64,000 bases of DNA, from the NCBI GenBank assembly GCA_905182995.1, contig CAJJDP010000145.1, positions 1 to 64,000 on the forward strand, given 5' to 3'. Position 1 is the stretch's first letter; each line of letters begins with the position of its first letter. The position numbers and the translations under genes were made by a program. Source of the stretch: Paramecium octaurelia (taxonomy: Eukaryota > Ciliophora > Oligohymenophorea > Peniculida > Parameciidae). Of the stretch, positions 48,701-61,862 are shown in pieces. Under the pieces are notes generated by a model. That model had not been told where the DNA came from, ran no database searches, and saw only the letters and a program-made list of their open reading frames with translations.

Positions 48701-51700
48701 GGGATCTTTAAGTTGTTGGTTATGAATAATGTGATGATGGTAATACTATTTAAAACGATAAATGCTATAATTGTTAATTCTAATGTCCGATTAATTGTAA
48801 GACTTGTGACATCAACACTACTTTACCATGTCCTGATATTTGTGGAGATGGGTTAATTACTGGCAATGAAGAGTGCGAAGATGGAAACCAAGTAAAATAT
48901 GATGGATGTTATAATTGTAAATATCAATGTCAAATTGCATGTACTAAATGTATTAAGGGAAAATGTTCTGAATGTGCTACTTTGGGATGGTAAATTGATC
49001 TCTTGTCTTAACCACCACTTTGCAATGAAGTTTGTGGAGACGGTTTAGTAGTTGGAATTGAAGAATGTGATGATGCTAATTTTTATGAATTTGATGGGTG
49101 TCACCAATGTAAATGGTTATGTAGAATTGGATGCTCTCTTTGTGATTAAACACGTACAAAATGCTTGAGTTGTGAATTTCGTGGATTTGAGCCTTATTTA
49201 TACTATTGTCTACCTATTATGAATGATGGTTTGGTTGTATTTGATCCATATGGGTTCTATTATGAAAAATATGATTATTATTCTGGAGATATGTGTGACG
49301 GGAGTTGTTAAAGTTACTCATCATGTGATGTAATTGGAGGGGTTAATTGCCATTATCCATGTTAACCATTGGAATGCACTAACTGTTCCTAAGGAAAATG
49401 CCTATCATGTATTTCTGGATAATATCTTTCAAGTAACAATATTTGTTAACCATATTGTAATGATAATATAAAAGCCTTAAACGAATACTGTGAAGATTCC
49501 TTTATATTGCCTTATCGAGGATGCTAAAATTGTTAACCTAAATGTTAAGATTCTTGTTCTGTATGTGATACTAGAGGAAGAGGATGTGCTAAATGTAAAA
49601 ATGGATATTAATTTAATGACTTTTTATGTTATTCTAAATGTGGAGATTTTCTAATGACATATGATAAAGAGTGCGACGATGGAAATTTAATTCCTGATGA
49701 TGGTTGTCACTTTTGCTAATTGAATTGTCAAGCTACTTGTCTAATTTGCATAAAAGGCGTTTGCCAAGATTGCGAAGAAGGCTATCACTTAATTAATTCA
49801 AGATGTTTTGCTATCATAAATACTTTTGAATAACATCAATATTCAAATTACGTTGAATGTTTGTAATAAGAAAAGAAAAGGATTATAAAACATACAAAAT
49901 ATGGATGGAATGATATTTATTATTAAATTACTTTATAGAATACATCCTGTAAACTATGCTTTTTAAACTGTGAAATCTGTAATGAAGACACTTGTATAGG
50001 CTGTTTATAAGGATATTATTTTAATGAATAACAGGAATGTTAATCTGAATGTGGTGATGGCATTCTAATAAAAGAGGAAGAATGTGAATTTATTGATGAG
50101 CATTGCTTTAATTGCTTATTTATTCAACCATAACATTGCAAATAATCTTTAAATAATGTATGCATTAATTGTGAAGTTGGCTATTATTTAGATAAAATTA
50201 AAATGATATGTAGATCATAGTGTGAAGATGGTATAATAGCTGATAATGAATAATGTGATTTACAAACAAAAGGATGCTTTGGTTGTAAGTCTTAATGCAG
50301 CGAAGATTGTATAGATTGTTAAGATGGATTATGCTAATCATGTAAAGATTCATTTAGGGTTTGGGATGGAGGTTGTCACAAAACGGAGCAATTAGTCAAA
50401 TTAGATTTGGAATGTAAAGTACAAATATAGGGATTATGCTTTTAATGTTAAGAATAATATGAGTTAAGTTTAAGTGGTGAATGTGTACCATCTTGTTAAG
50501 ACAGCTGTGTTATATGTAAACTTGGATTGTGTTATGAATGCAAGGAATCATATTATTTAGATTAAAATATTTGTTTTTTAATAAATGAATTCTCATCATA
50601 CTTTATTACGGATTTCTCTTTACTTGAGAAGACTTGTAGATATATTTACTAATTGGAATTCTAAAGGAAAAATCAAAATTATTTAAATTCTAATGAAATT
50701 TCTCAATATTTTAAATATCAATTCAGCTATGAATTTGATTTCATTGATTCAGAATTTTTTTTAAATTGGATTTTCATAATCACATCCTTTAATAATTTAT
50801 CTGTTGAAAGAGTTGAAAATGAGATCTTTTAAGTTGATCCAGATTCTGATAATTCAGATTCAAATTTTAATCTTTAAGATCACAAATGTAATACTTATTG
50901 TTAACTCTGTGTTGATACATAATGCATTCAATGTTAAAGAGGGTATTTTGTTTCAGATTTTTCTTGTGTTTCTATCTGTGGAGATTCATTGATAGTAGAT
51001 AATGAATAATGTGATGACGGAAATACAAATTAGTATGATGGTTGCTATTAATGCTAATATTAATGTTCGAATAATTGTGAAATTTGTTAAAGAGGAAATT
51101 GTAGTAAATGCCTAAATCATTTTGAATTAGATCCTCTCTATCAATGTAGGCAAGTGGAATAATTTCAAATTGCATCTAATCAATAATACGATTGTAAAGT
51201 TATGTAAAATAATGCATGCTTATTTTGTGAACATGGAACTCTTGAATCTATAACTGGAATTTGCACAAAAAATTATCATTTAGAAAACTACTGCATTGGT
51301 CATTGTAGTTTATGTATGAATTAAAAATGTCAACAATGTGAGTATGGTTATTATGGAACTTATTGCCTTGAAGGAGATGGGACAAATCTCCCAAAAGAAA
51401 AATGTAATGATTTCAATTAATAAGAATCACAAATTTGCAAATAATTTTTATAATGCGATTCAAATTGCCTTTATTATATTATTAAAGAATGTTAACTTTG
51501 CAATGAAGGATATTTTTTATTTAATAATGAATGTATTACAGGGAAAATTCCCTCAATTGCATTTAGAAGTAATATCGAACCAATTTGTGGAGATGGAATT
51601 GTTTAAATCTTTGAAGAATGTGATGATGGCAATATAAAATCATTTGATGGTTGTTATGAGTGTAAATTTTCTTGTGATTATAATTGCTATGATTGTTTTT

Positions 51701-53847
51701 AGGGGATCTGCTAAGTTTGTTAAGATGGTTTTCTATTGAATATCAATCATTTATGCGATCCATTTTGCGGAGATAATTTAGTTATGCCATATTCTATTGA
51801 ATAGTGTGATGACGGTAATTCCGATTCTCTTGATGGTTGCTATGATTGCAAATATGAATGCCCAAATTTTTGTATATATTGCAATCAAATACAGTGCCTA
51901 TAATGTGAAGAAGGCCTTGAACTCAAAAATTCTTATTGTATTCCTAAATGTGGAGATGGTATTATAATTTAAGAATTTGAGGAATGCGATGATTAAAATG
52001 AAGAACCTTATGATGGTTGTTATGAATGCAAATTTTAATGTAGAAAAAATTGCGTACTATGCAATAAAGGTGTTTGTTTAGATGTATGTCCTGAAGGTAT
52101 GGTATATGTTGGAGAAATTTGTATGACAAAACCATGCATAGTAAACTGTCTGAATTGCGAGAAAGGGATTTGTTTAGAATGTAATACTGGATATTCTTAT
52201 GATGATTAAGTTAAATTATGCATAAAAGATACTCAATTAGATTCTACTAAAAATGAATCACTTGTGGAAATGGATGAAAATAATTATCTATGTCATTTTC
52301 TAGAATGTGTTTATTCACCAGCCCCAATAATGTAAATCTCATTTCTAAACCAAACCTCGTCTAGATAATATGTATAAATCTTTTTTAACTTACCCGTTAA
52401 ATTGAAAGATGATGAAGAAGAAATACATTTCAATTTCAATTTTACTAATTTGTAGGAAACCGATTATTTAATTACTTTGCATACTTAAATACAAATATCT
52501 TCAAAATAAATTTCAACTGCTTCGTACATAGTTGAAATTTAAAATTTAGCTTAACTAAATGAAAAACCAGTCTTCTAAGTATTTTGCTAAACAGAAATTA
52601 TTAATTCTAATAACTAAAACCTCTAAAATAACTTTACCTCCATAAAACTAAATTACCCAAAAGTATTGAGTAATTCATAAGTGTAAACTTCGTAATTTAT
52701 GCAAAATTCCAATAAAATATTCATGTATTCAGCTATTTCAGTTAGTTTGATATCATTTATTGCTGGAGATTCTTCTCTCCTATTAGAAACACTCGATGTA
52801 TTATAATAACAATCCTTCTTAAAATTTATAAATGTAGAATACCCTGAAAATCTTTAAATTTATTTTTAAGCATCTGACATGTTATGTGTTAGTACTTATA
52901 TTAATTAGATAAATTTGGATTATTATTATAATCTAATAACGGGAAAGTCGTCAATTTATTAAGTGAATGGCAAATTCTCTCTTTATGATGTAGATCCTGA
53001 TTTGATTACTAGTTTACTTCCATAAGTTTTTTAATGCTCAGGGCTTGTACTCCTTTTTTTATTGAGCAGACCAATGTATAGATTATTTTAGTTTATCATG
53101 TCATAATAAAAGATTTATAATTACTTTTAAACATAATCAGGAATCCTTAAGCAAATATTTCTAAAGGGGACAAATATATTGAGAAATTATATGATGAATT
53201 TGATAGCAATAAGAAGAAATTTGTCATTTAATCATTTTAAACTTTTCTTCTAATTAAATGCTTGGGATCTGCTTTTTAAAGCTTTATTACAGTTACATTT
53301 TACTTCATATAAAGAAGCTAGAGGATATATTCAATTAGTTGGTAGCATTCTTTTGATATTTGTTTATGGTTCATATATAATTGAATTCTTAAGGAAAAAA
53401 AAAAAATCAGAAAAAATGTCTGATTTTAACACAAATATATTTTTATCCTTAGACCTATGTAGGAAATTTATGTTCCACTTTATTTTGATATTTTTTTAAG
53501 AATGCCCAACCTTATAATTTTTATTACTATCGACAATCAACTTAACATAATGCTTTATTCTTTATAAATATGAATAAAGTTCAAATTTAGATAGAATGAT
53601 TTCAATATTAAATGAAGGAACAATAGGCTTCTTTAGCTTAACCTGTTTTCCTTACAATGATATAAATAGGATATATTTTTCGAATGAAACTATTACAAAT
53701 ACAGGGTTTATACAAATGGGGGCTCTCCTAGCAAATTTAGGAATCGTCTTTTCTAAATAATTGCTCCTTAAATTGTAAATTATTTGTAAAGATATATTTA
53801 AGAAAGGAAAACCGAAAAATATAAGGAATTAAATACTGGAATTTTGA
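45798..53847 (+). CDS. 2658-residue Cys-rich multi-pass membrane protein
   Basis: Introns 46606-46630 (25 bp), 47112-47137 (26 bp) and 47359-47380 (22 bp, ending AAG) leave 2659 codons. A short hydrophobic N terminus (MFQQVFFIILG) acts as a signal. About 550 residues of Asn-glycosylated beta-type sequence follow. Then come roughly 1500 residues of cysteine-rich repeats: furin-like CxxC units (CGTCFGPTSNDCLTC) and at least ten ICGDGL...EECDDGN...DGCxxC units. The last 450 residues hold a beta-rich juxtamembrane part and several transmembrane helices (LVLLFLLSRPMYRLFQF, YIQLVGSILLIFVYGSYII). The layout matches the minus-strand neighbour at about twice the length. I infer a giant surface protein; adhesion or sensing is a guess. 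Confidence 0.87.
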
Positions 53848-53957
53848 TTATTGAGATTTATTATGAAAATAATTACAATTTTTATTTTTTTTCTTATCTA
53901 AATTAAATCAATTCGATTATACATTATTGGCTGTTTCCAAAAATAAAATGAAAGTCA

Positions 53958-54400
53958 TCATGAGTATATTATTGTTTAGATCTCAATAGATTTTAATATT
54001 TCAAGACCCAAATTTAGGCACTTCTCTTTCTTACTTATTTTACAATTTATTGACTTGCTCTTCTTCTAAGAAATTAACTTATGTAAAACAAAATGATTAA
54101 ATTTTAATGAATTATCCTTTAATTCAACATAATAACTCATTCTTAAATCTTTCATCTTCAACTACCTTAATTTAATTCATTTTCAATTATATTCATTCGG
54201 TTGTAAATTTTAATATGTATCATATTATTGAATATTTCAATTGAATTAACCTTCAGATTATCAATATAATTTACACCTTTGGAAATCCAAAATAAAACTA
54301 TGACTGCACAAAAAGATGCGAATTTATAAAAAATGATAACATGAGAAATTCCAAACAATAAAATAATATCACTATAGGGTTGGTGTGCTCAATTCTTTAA
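53958..54400 (-). CDS. small membrane protein gene, unresolved exons
   Basis: Two coding-like segments on the minus strand: a hydrophobic one (FGISHVIIFYKFASFCAVIV, 54160-54370) and a polar one ending at TGA 53958-53960 (KEKCLNLGLEILKSIEIQ). They lie in different frames, and I could not place the joining intron or the start. It might be a small one-helix protein or two fragments. Confidence 0.35.
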
Positions 54401-54542
54401 TTTCTAATCATTAAATATTTATACTTTTTCCTAGAGATAATTCTATAAGTTAATTTAATGGATGAGCCAAACGATTCTTTTGAAGATATTTAAGAATTTA
54501 TAATATAAAGAAAACCCTTATTTCAATTTTATTATTAGTAAA

Positions 54543-56437
54543 ATGAATTTTTTGAATAACTTTGCTGATGATTCTAATTTACATCTGTTTTTTTCACAAG
54601 GAATTCCGTAAGATTGTTTGTCTTTTCATTATAATTGTTTTTAATATCCGTTTACAAGAAAAATTTAGCTTACAATCAATTTTACAAAGAATCACAAAAT
54701 CTTTTATATAATTGATGGAGAAATCATAAGAATGTAAAAATATTTTAATATTAGTGATTCTATTGAGAATTTATCCATCAGACCATATATATTGACAAAT
54801 TTAGATTAAATCAAATATTTAAGTTGGATTGGTGAATATGGAGAGAACAAAAAAAAGGTTGGAAGATGGTTTGCTAATTGGGATGGAATTTTGATGGCTG
54901 ATGTTGGTGGATATTACTCTCAGGAGGGAAAAAAAATTGGTTAGTGGAAAGAAATTAATGATAATTATTCAAAGTAGTTAAATAATGATCTTAAAATTAG
55001 AAATATCTAAATTTATCAAATTGGATAGTATATTAATGATTAAAGAAGAGGAATTTGGAGGAATATCTCTAATGAAAAAGATATGTATCAATAAAAAATT
55101 TTTAGAGGTGGAGGGTTTTATGATGAATAAGGATCTAAGCATGGTCTATGGATAGATGTGAGTGATAGTTTTTGCAAGTAATAATTTATTTATAGATTTT
55201 AATATATTCAGGGAAAATTAATTAACTTATTAAGGGGAATATAATAATGGTACAAAGGTAGGAAAATGGAAAATCTTATTTAATAATTAATAAATGTAAA
55301 TGTAGTATATGTTCATCTTAGTGGTGGTGGATATTTTAATAACCAGGGTTAAAAAATTGGTAAATGGGTTGATTTGAGTTCGGGATATTCTATGTATTTA
55401 GCAAGTTATGATATTAGTGAAGCGTAAATCAAATTTGTTGGTGAATATTAAAATGGTAAAAAATAAGGGTTATGGGATGTTTTAGAGGAGAATATATTTA
55501 CGTATATATTTATCATACAACTTTGATCTATTAGTGGAGGAGGAGTGCAAGATGTAAATGGCTTAAAATCTAGAAAATGGATAGAATTAAGTGATAATTC
55601 TAATGAGTAATATAAATCATATAATTGATAGCTATATTCATATCTTTTATATTGGAGATTATATCAATGGTAAAAAGTATGGTATGTGGGAAACTACCTA
55701 CAGATATAATAGGGAGAGCAATTTAGAAAAGATGTAACCTGCCTATGATATAAAAGTTGTTCAGGATAATTTGACGAATAAGGTTTAAAGAACGGAAAAT
55801 GGGTTGAATTAAATGAGAGTTATAATTAGTAAGTATTTTCATTAATTTTAGTAATTGTTAGGTTATATTATAAGGATAATATAAGCATGGAATAAAGATA
55901 GATAGATGGAATTTTATGTATAGACTTGATGATGACAGAGGCTTTACTTATATGTAAATTTAAATGTTAAGAAAATTAGTGGTGAAGGATTCTTTGACCT
56001 CGAAGGATAGAGATAGAAATAATGGATTGAGTTATGGGATAAATTTGAAGAGTATTAAAATATTAAATTATAATTTTAGTAAAAGTCAAGTGATTTTTAA
56101 AGGAATATATCAAAATAATAAAAAGTGTGGACATTGGTAAACTATGTTTAGATGTTCGTGTTACGACAATTTCGAAGTAGTGTAATAAATTGATTCTGAT
56201 AATAAAATGAATTAGTGGTGGAGGATAGTATGATGATGATGGATTAAAATTGGGATAATGGATTGAGCTGAGTGAAGACTTTACAAGGTAATATTTTAAG
56301 TGTTTTATTTCATCAGGGATTTCTAAGTCATGCATAAGGGGGAATATATTTTTGGTTAGAAATGTGGTTGTTGGGCTACAATGAAAAGGGAGAAGAAGAA
56401 TGAAATATTTAGAATAATTGAAAACAAAAATATATGA
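54543..56437 (+). CDS. MORN-like repeat protein, many small introns
   Basis: From ATG 54543 (MNFLNNFADDSN) the protein alternates two related units: G-E-Y-x-N-G-x-K-x-G-x-W and G-G-G-x-Y/F-D-x-x-G-x-K-x-G-x-W-I-E-L. At least eight copies are visible (IGEYGENKKKVGRW, GGYYSQEGKKIGQW, GGFYDEQGSKHGLWIDV, GEYNNGTKVGKW, GGYFNNQGQKIGKWVDL, GEYQNGKKQGLW, GEYIFGQKCGCW). Moving between repeats needs introns of 19-34 bp at almost every repeat boundary. I could place several (near 55165-55200, 55295-55320 and 55500-55535); others are uncertain, so exon limits are provisional. The last exon ends at TGA 56435-56437. The repeats resemble MORN and toxin-immunity-like GxWxxG modules. A pseudogene is possible but less likely, since every repeat is intact. 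Confidence 0.6.
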
Positions 56438-56469
56438 ATTTATTATACCCTTTAAATCAGAATTTAATT

Positions 56470-57570
56470 ATGAATCAACAATCTACTAATGATATCAACA
56501 TTCTTAACTCATCATTCTTATTACTTCATTTCATCGGGAATATCATTATTAGATTCTGTAAAAAATATCTATCTTTTCAGATTTAATGATGCGAGCATGT
56601 CAAATATTCTTAAAATGAATGCATTTAAATTTTCAATAAATACTTTTTTCATTTGTTTTAAACATAAAGGGTTTAATCTTTGTATAAGGGAGCATAATTT
56701 TGACATGATTTAATTCAGGAAAATATTGAGGCTATTGAATTGATAGAAACGAACTTAAAGAACATAGGAAGAAGTATATTGTCATTAAAAAACTAAAATT
56801 AGATACATTGAACTTTACTAACAGCGGTCTATACAATAAAACTATTTATATCTTATACGCCAAACCTACCACAAATTCATTAACTGTAATAGTTGTAATA
56901 AAGGATCTTTTAGATCTTAAAATCTTACAAAAGCATATTAGGAATTATTCCTCAAGAAAGTAATTATTAATAAAAAAATAAAATGAAATGAGAATTTACA
57001 TTCAAGTTAAAGAAATCTTGGAGATGAAAACACATAAATATCAAATTAAACACCTTCCATAAATGATACAAAAATAATATCTGATTTGAAAACAGTAAGC
57101 TAGGTAGAAAGCTCAGTTAAATATTTGTATCATTACACTACTAAAACCCAAAGATCGCTAGGAAGAATTATTGGAGTTCATACATAATTCAACTCTTGAA
57201 GCACAACTAAATTTATTATCCTAAAAACAGTCAAACAAATAACATACTAATTATATGAATAGCAAATCAAATACTTAATTTAATCATCAGAAGTGTTTAT
57301 TTTCACAATAGATAAGAATTTTGAATTAGTAACATAAATTTGAATAATTAATTATCAAAACCTATGGAGCAAATCAAAATTTAAATTTTACAATAATCAG
57401 ATCATTTTTCCTATTCCAAATTTTTCAATCAAGTTTAAGTATTGTCTGTTAGGAGATAAGAAATATTAGTTACCAGCTAATAATAATTATCTTTCTTAAT
57501 TATTTGAAGAATATAAAAATTCAGTCCCAATTTGTAAAAATTTATGAAATTAATTTAAGTTATTTGATAA
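56470..57570 (+). CDS. unrecognised multi-exon gene, unresolved
   Basis: Coherent protein-like segments occur in sequence but in changing frames. ENIEAIELIETNLKNIG is joined through a 29-bp GTA...TAG intron (about 56776-56804) to LNFTNSGLYNKTIYILYAK; then come ISDLKTVSQVESSVKYLY, ELLEFIHNSTLEAQLNLL and a Gln/Asn-rich part. The segments suggest a helical, partly coiled-coil protein. Neither the start nor the stop is fixed. No family recognised. Confidence 0.35.
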
Positions 57571-57950
57571 ATATATATATATGTTAAAATAAATTCTTTT
57601 TATTTTATTAATCTCATTTTGTTTAAAGTAGGTGCTGTTTTTTGAAAGTGTTAATTGATTAAGCTTCTTGTAGTTATGATTCAGTTAAATTATATCAAGT
57701 AAAAATATGTAATTGAGGAATTATAGAGAAGGTTGAAAGCTATCAATTAAAATCAATTTTAATTCTGCTGATTTGGTGCAGTAAATTTTTGTTACAAGAT
57801 TATTATTTTGTTTAAACATGGAAATCAGAAGAATTAATTAAGATTCAGCAGCCCAAATAAATAGAAAATACGGAAATTAAATAAGAGGAATTAAATTAAA
57901 TTATTTGAATGCATGTGTATGTATACCTATGTTTAAATATAAGATATGAT

Positions 57951-58722
57951 TCATTTCTTTAATAAAATATTCTCCAATTTTTATATTTCATTTTTTATTT
58001 CTTTGTAAAGTTTATATTCTTTTTCAACTGGAGCAATATCCTTATGAAATCTAATTCTTCTATTGTGCGTAGTTGTGAATTCATTCTAAAAGTTATTTAG
58101 TTTTTCTCTTAATTCTGCTCTTGTTTTCTTTAAATCTTCTATTCTCTTTTGGATGTCTCCCTAAGTGTTATTGGTTGATTATTTATAAGCAGGTATTTGA
58201 ATTCCTGGGTTTTGAGTAACTTTATCAATTTGCTACTTCAATTTTTTATAGTATATATATAATGGTCTCATTGGTTCTTTTTCATTTCGCAATGGAAATC
58301 TATTGAAAATGGATTAAAAGTTAGCATCATAAAATTTGAGTTCATTTTTTACTCTTTTTTTTTCATTCTATAGCGAATCCATTGACATCATTTCTAGATC
58401 TCTTTTTGTTAACTTACCTAAATCTATATTCAATCTTTATAAATAACTCATCTTACTTATTTAATGATTCTTGTAATTTTTATGGGCCTATTACACTAAC
58501 CCATTATTCAATTGTTGGGGGATTAGATAACTTTTGTTATGGTTGTTCAAATTTTGGTTGATCAGATTGCATAGATGATATCGATGTCGATGATGTGTTA
58601 TTTGAGTTCTTTTAGTAATTATCATAAACTGGATTGGGTTTCTTAAAATTGTATACAGCTTTGGGGTTGAATAGTTTAGCAACTGACTCTGTTAATAATT
58701 CATTGAGAATATCAATTTCCAT
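57951..58722 (-). CDS. FAM13-like coiled-coil protein (copy 1)
   Basis: A 22-bp intron (58435-58456, GTAAG...AAG) leaves 249 residues. A low-complexity Ser/Gln/Asn N-terminal half leads into a helical half with LRNEKEPMRPLYIYYKKLK. That block resembles the R-x-x-x-x-x-E-R-x-x-x-K-P-L-Y-x-x-Y-x-x-L/V-K segment of FAM13-type proteins. A coiled coil follows (RIEDLKKTRAELREKLNNFQ). The molecular role is not known to me. Confidence 0.7.
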
Positions 58723-58744
58723 TTTTTGAATTATTATTTTATAA

Positions 58745-58964
58745 ATGAGACAAGACAGCAAAGTGTTATTATTCCATTTATAAATAAAAGATAAACATGA
58801 AATAATTATTAATACTCAAACAGAGGTAAATATCGTACGCCAACAAACTTGAAAGAAAACGCCAATCCTTTGTTGCGCTTAAGAACTTTTGAAGGTGAAG
58901 AGAAATTGTATTACATGAGTAACAATGAATTGATATGTCAAAATTCAAAATTAAGGGCTATTTA
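58745..58964 (+). pseudogene. truncated copy of the 60136-60619 gene
   Basis: The first 220 bases of the downstream gene, cut by the N at 58965. An artefact of the duplication. Confidence 0.55.
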
Positions 58965-58965
58965 N
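58965..58965. other. single N assembly join
   Basis: One ambiguous base between the copies of duplication D. Confidence 0.95.
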
Positions 58966-60355
58966 ATATATATGTTAAAATAAATTCTTTTTATTTTATT
59001 AATCTCATTTTGTTTAAAGTAGGTGCTGTTTTTTGAAAGTGTTAATTGATTAAGCTTCTTGTAGTTATGATTCAGTTAAATTATATCAAGTAAAAATATG
59101 TAATTGAGGAATTATAGAGAAGGTTGAAAGCTATCAATTAAAATCAATTTTAATTCTGCTGATTTGGTGCAGTAAATTTTTGTTACAAGATTATTATTTT
59201 GTTTAAACATGGAAATCAGAAGAATTAATTAAGATTCAGCAGCCCAAATAAATAGAAAATACGGAAATTAAATAAGAGGAATTAAATTAAATTATTTGAA
59301 TGCATGTGTATGTATACCTATGTTTAAATATAAGATATGATTCATTTCTTTAATAAAATATTCTCCAATTTTTATATTTCATTTTTTATTTCTTTGTAAA
59401 GTTTATATTCTTTTTCAACTGGAGCAATATCCTTATGAAATCTAATTCTTCTATTGTGCGTAGTTGTGAATTCATTCTAAAAGTTATTTAGTTTTTCTCT
59501 TAATTCTGCTCTTGTTTTCTTTAAATCTTCTATTCTCTTTTGGATGTCTCCCTAAGTGTTATTGGTTGATTATTTATAAGCAGGTATTTGAATTCCTGGG
59601 TTTTGAGTAACTTTATCAATTTGCTACTTCAATTTTTTATAGTATATATATAATGGTCTCATTGGTTCTTTTTCATTTCGCAATGGAAATCTATTGAAAA
59701 TGGATTAAAAGTTAGCATCATAAAATTTGAGTTCATTTTTTACTCTTTTTTTTTCATTCTATAGCGAATCCATTGACATCATTTCTAGATCTCTTTTTGT
59801 TAACTTACCTAAATCTATATTCAATCTTTATAAATAACTCATCTTACTTATTTAATGATTCTTGTAATTTTTATGGGCCTATTACACTAACCCATTATTC
59901 AATTGTTGGGGGATTAGATAACTTTTGTTATGGTTGTTCAAATTTTGGTTGATCAGATTGCATAGATGATATCGATGTCGATGATGTGTTATTTGAGTTC
60001 TTTTAGTAATTATCATAAACTGGATTGGGTTTCTTAAAATTGTATACAGCTTTGGGGTTGAATAGTTTAGCAACTGACTCTGTTAATAATTCATTGAGAA
60101 TATCAATTTCCATTTTTTGAATTATTATTTTATAAATGAGACAAGACAGCAAAGTGTTATTATTCCATTTATAAATAAAAGATAAACATGAAATAATTAT
60201 TAATACTCAAACAGAGGTAAATATCGTACGCCAACAAACTTGAAAGAAAACGCCAATCCTTTGTTGCGCTTAAGAACTTTTGAAGGTGAAGAGAAATTGT
60301 ATTACATGAGTAACAATGAATTGATATGTCAAAATTCAAAATTAAGGGCTATTTA
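58966..60355 (+). repeat. direct duplication D, second copy
   Basis: Matches 57575-58964 and continues into unique sequence to the right. Confidence 0.9.
59342..60113 (-). CDS. FAM13-like coiled-coil protein (copy 2)
   Basis: The same gene as 57951-58722, offset 1391, with its intron at 59826-59847. Its start codon is 22 bp from the divergent gene at 60136. Confidence 0.7.
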
Positions 60356-60619
60356 GATGTCAAATCTGACCAAACCCTACTCCTAGTTATGAATGAAATA
60401 ATTGGTAAATCTCCTCTTATAGTTGAGAGGGCAAAAATTCTCCAATCTTCCAGCAAAAGTAAACATAGATTATATATTCAATTGAAGAATTATAAACAGA
60501 AATTAAACTTAAATAGAAATCGAGCAAATTTGTCAGAAGTGAGAAGTGTAACCTAATTTCGAAAAGAAAATTCTAAATTAAAACTAATCATAAAAAAACT
60601 GTTTAAAGGGTTCAAATGA
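60136..60619 (+). CDS. unrecognised basic protein, 5' end unresolved
   Basis: The main exon encodes YRTPTNLKENANPLLRLRTF and LYYMSNNELICQNSKLRAI. It then joins, through a possible 28-bp GTC...TAG intron at about 60359-60386, to IIGKSPLIVERAKILQSSSK and a basic tail ending at TGA 60617-60619. The ATG at 60136 opens another frame and would need an additional intron that I could not place. No family recognised. Confidence 0.45.
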
Positions 60620-61862
60620 AGAATAAAAGCAAATCTAATTTTAAAAACAATCCAAAATCCACAATAATATTGAATCAACAATAAAATTACCTTTCTTAAT
60701 TAATAACTGAAATAAATAACTTAGTCGGAATATCAGGATATTTAAAAAGTAACGCTTAATACTCCAATTAGAAAACAAAGTTTTAAAATAAATTGTTCAA
60801 TTAAGTTTATTAATATTAAAAAGAGATAGAAATTATAGATTGGAAAAAAGTGAAAAAAATTTTGAGGCAGGATATTTATTTTGTTAGATAATTGTAATTT
60901 AACTTATTCAACGTTAATTTATTTAAGATAAAACAATAAAATATTTTCTGATATTATGAAAATGTTATAGGCTGAGATTATAAATTTCAAATTTATTTCA
61001 TCATCACCAAATGATGAAATTTTTGTAAACAAAAACCAAAATTATTATGCAAATTTTAAGAATTAATTTAAAATGGTCAAATTTAACTTAGTCATTATGT
61101 AGATTATATTAGATTATTGCTAAATTAATCATCTCTTGGTAATTTTGAAAAGTTATCATGTTGGAAACTAATCATCATAAGTGCTTTTATTTAGTTTAGT
61201 TAATATCAATTCATAATATTTAAATCTTAATATATATCGAAATAACTATAAGGGAATCTCATTACTTTGAATGATAAAATTACAGTAAATCAATTAGAGA
61301 TACAATCTTCCTATTACTAAGATTTAAAAAAAAAGAAAAGTGTAACATAATTGATAATCAATGTAAATATAATAGTGGATGTATTTTTCCAGAACTTATG
61401 GATAGGAATTGTAATTAATCAAAACTTATAGGTATGGAATTCCATTTAACAAAATGAACTATGAACATATCAAAATTAAGTTATAATAAATATCCTTGCT
61501 TTTATCTATTAAGTTTAATTGAATTTAATATTTTGATAACAGAATCAAGTTCACTTAATAATGATTCTCTCGCTACTTAGTTTAGAATTAAATTTGAATC
61601 ATTTACAAAGAGTTTATTATCATTGACGCTATAATCTATTAATGGATACAAGATTATTTGAGTGATTGTATTTTGTTGAAAAAGAAAATGAAAATTGATT
61701 TGGATTCTGCAAAAAAACTTAACTTTTTCAGGTCATTTTCTTGGAAGCAGATGAATGATTCAGATTTTTATTACCATAAAGAAGTCGACTATATTTATTA
61801 CATCAAAACTGGATGATCGAGAAATATTCAATCTAATTCTTTATTATTTATAATTTATTATT
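60620..61862. other. intergenic stretch
   Basis: About 1.2 kb of AT-rich sequence. I see no frame with convincing protein composition on either strand. Confidence 0.4.

Larger units (their letters stand above)
57575..58964 (+). repeat. direct duplication D, first copy
   Basis: 1390 bases repeated at 58966-60355, offset 1391, with one N at 58965. No difference was seen where compared. Confidence 0.9.
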
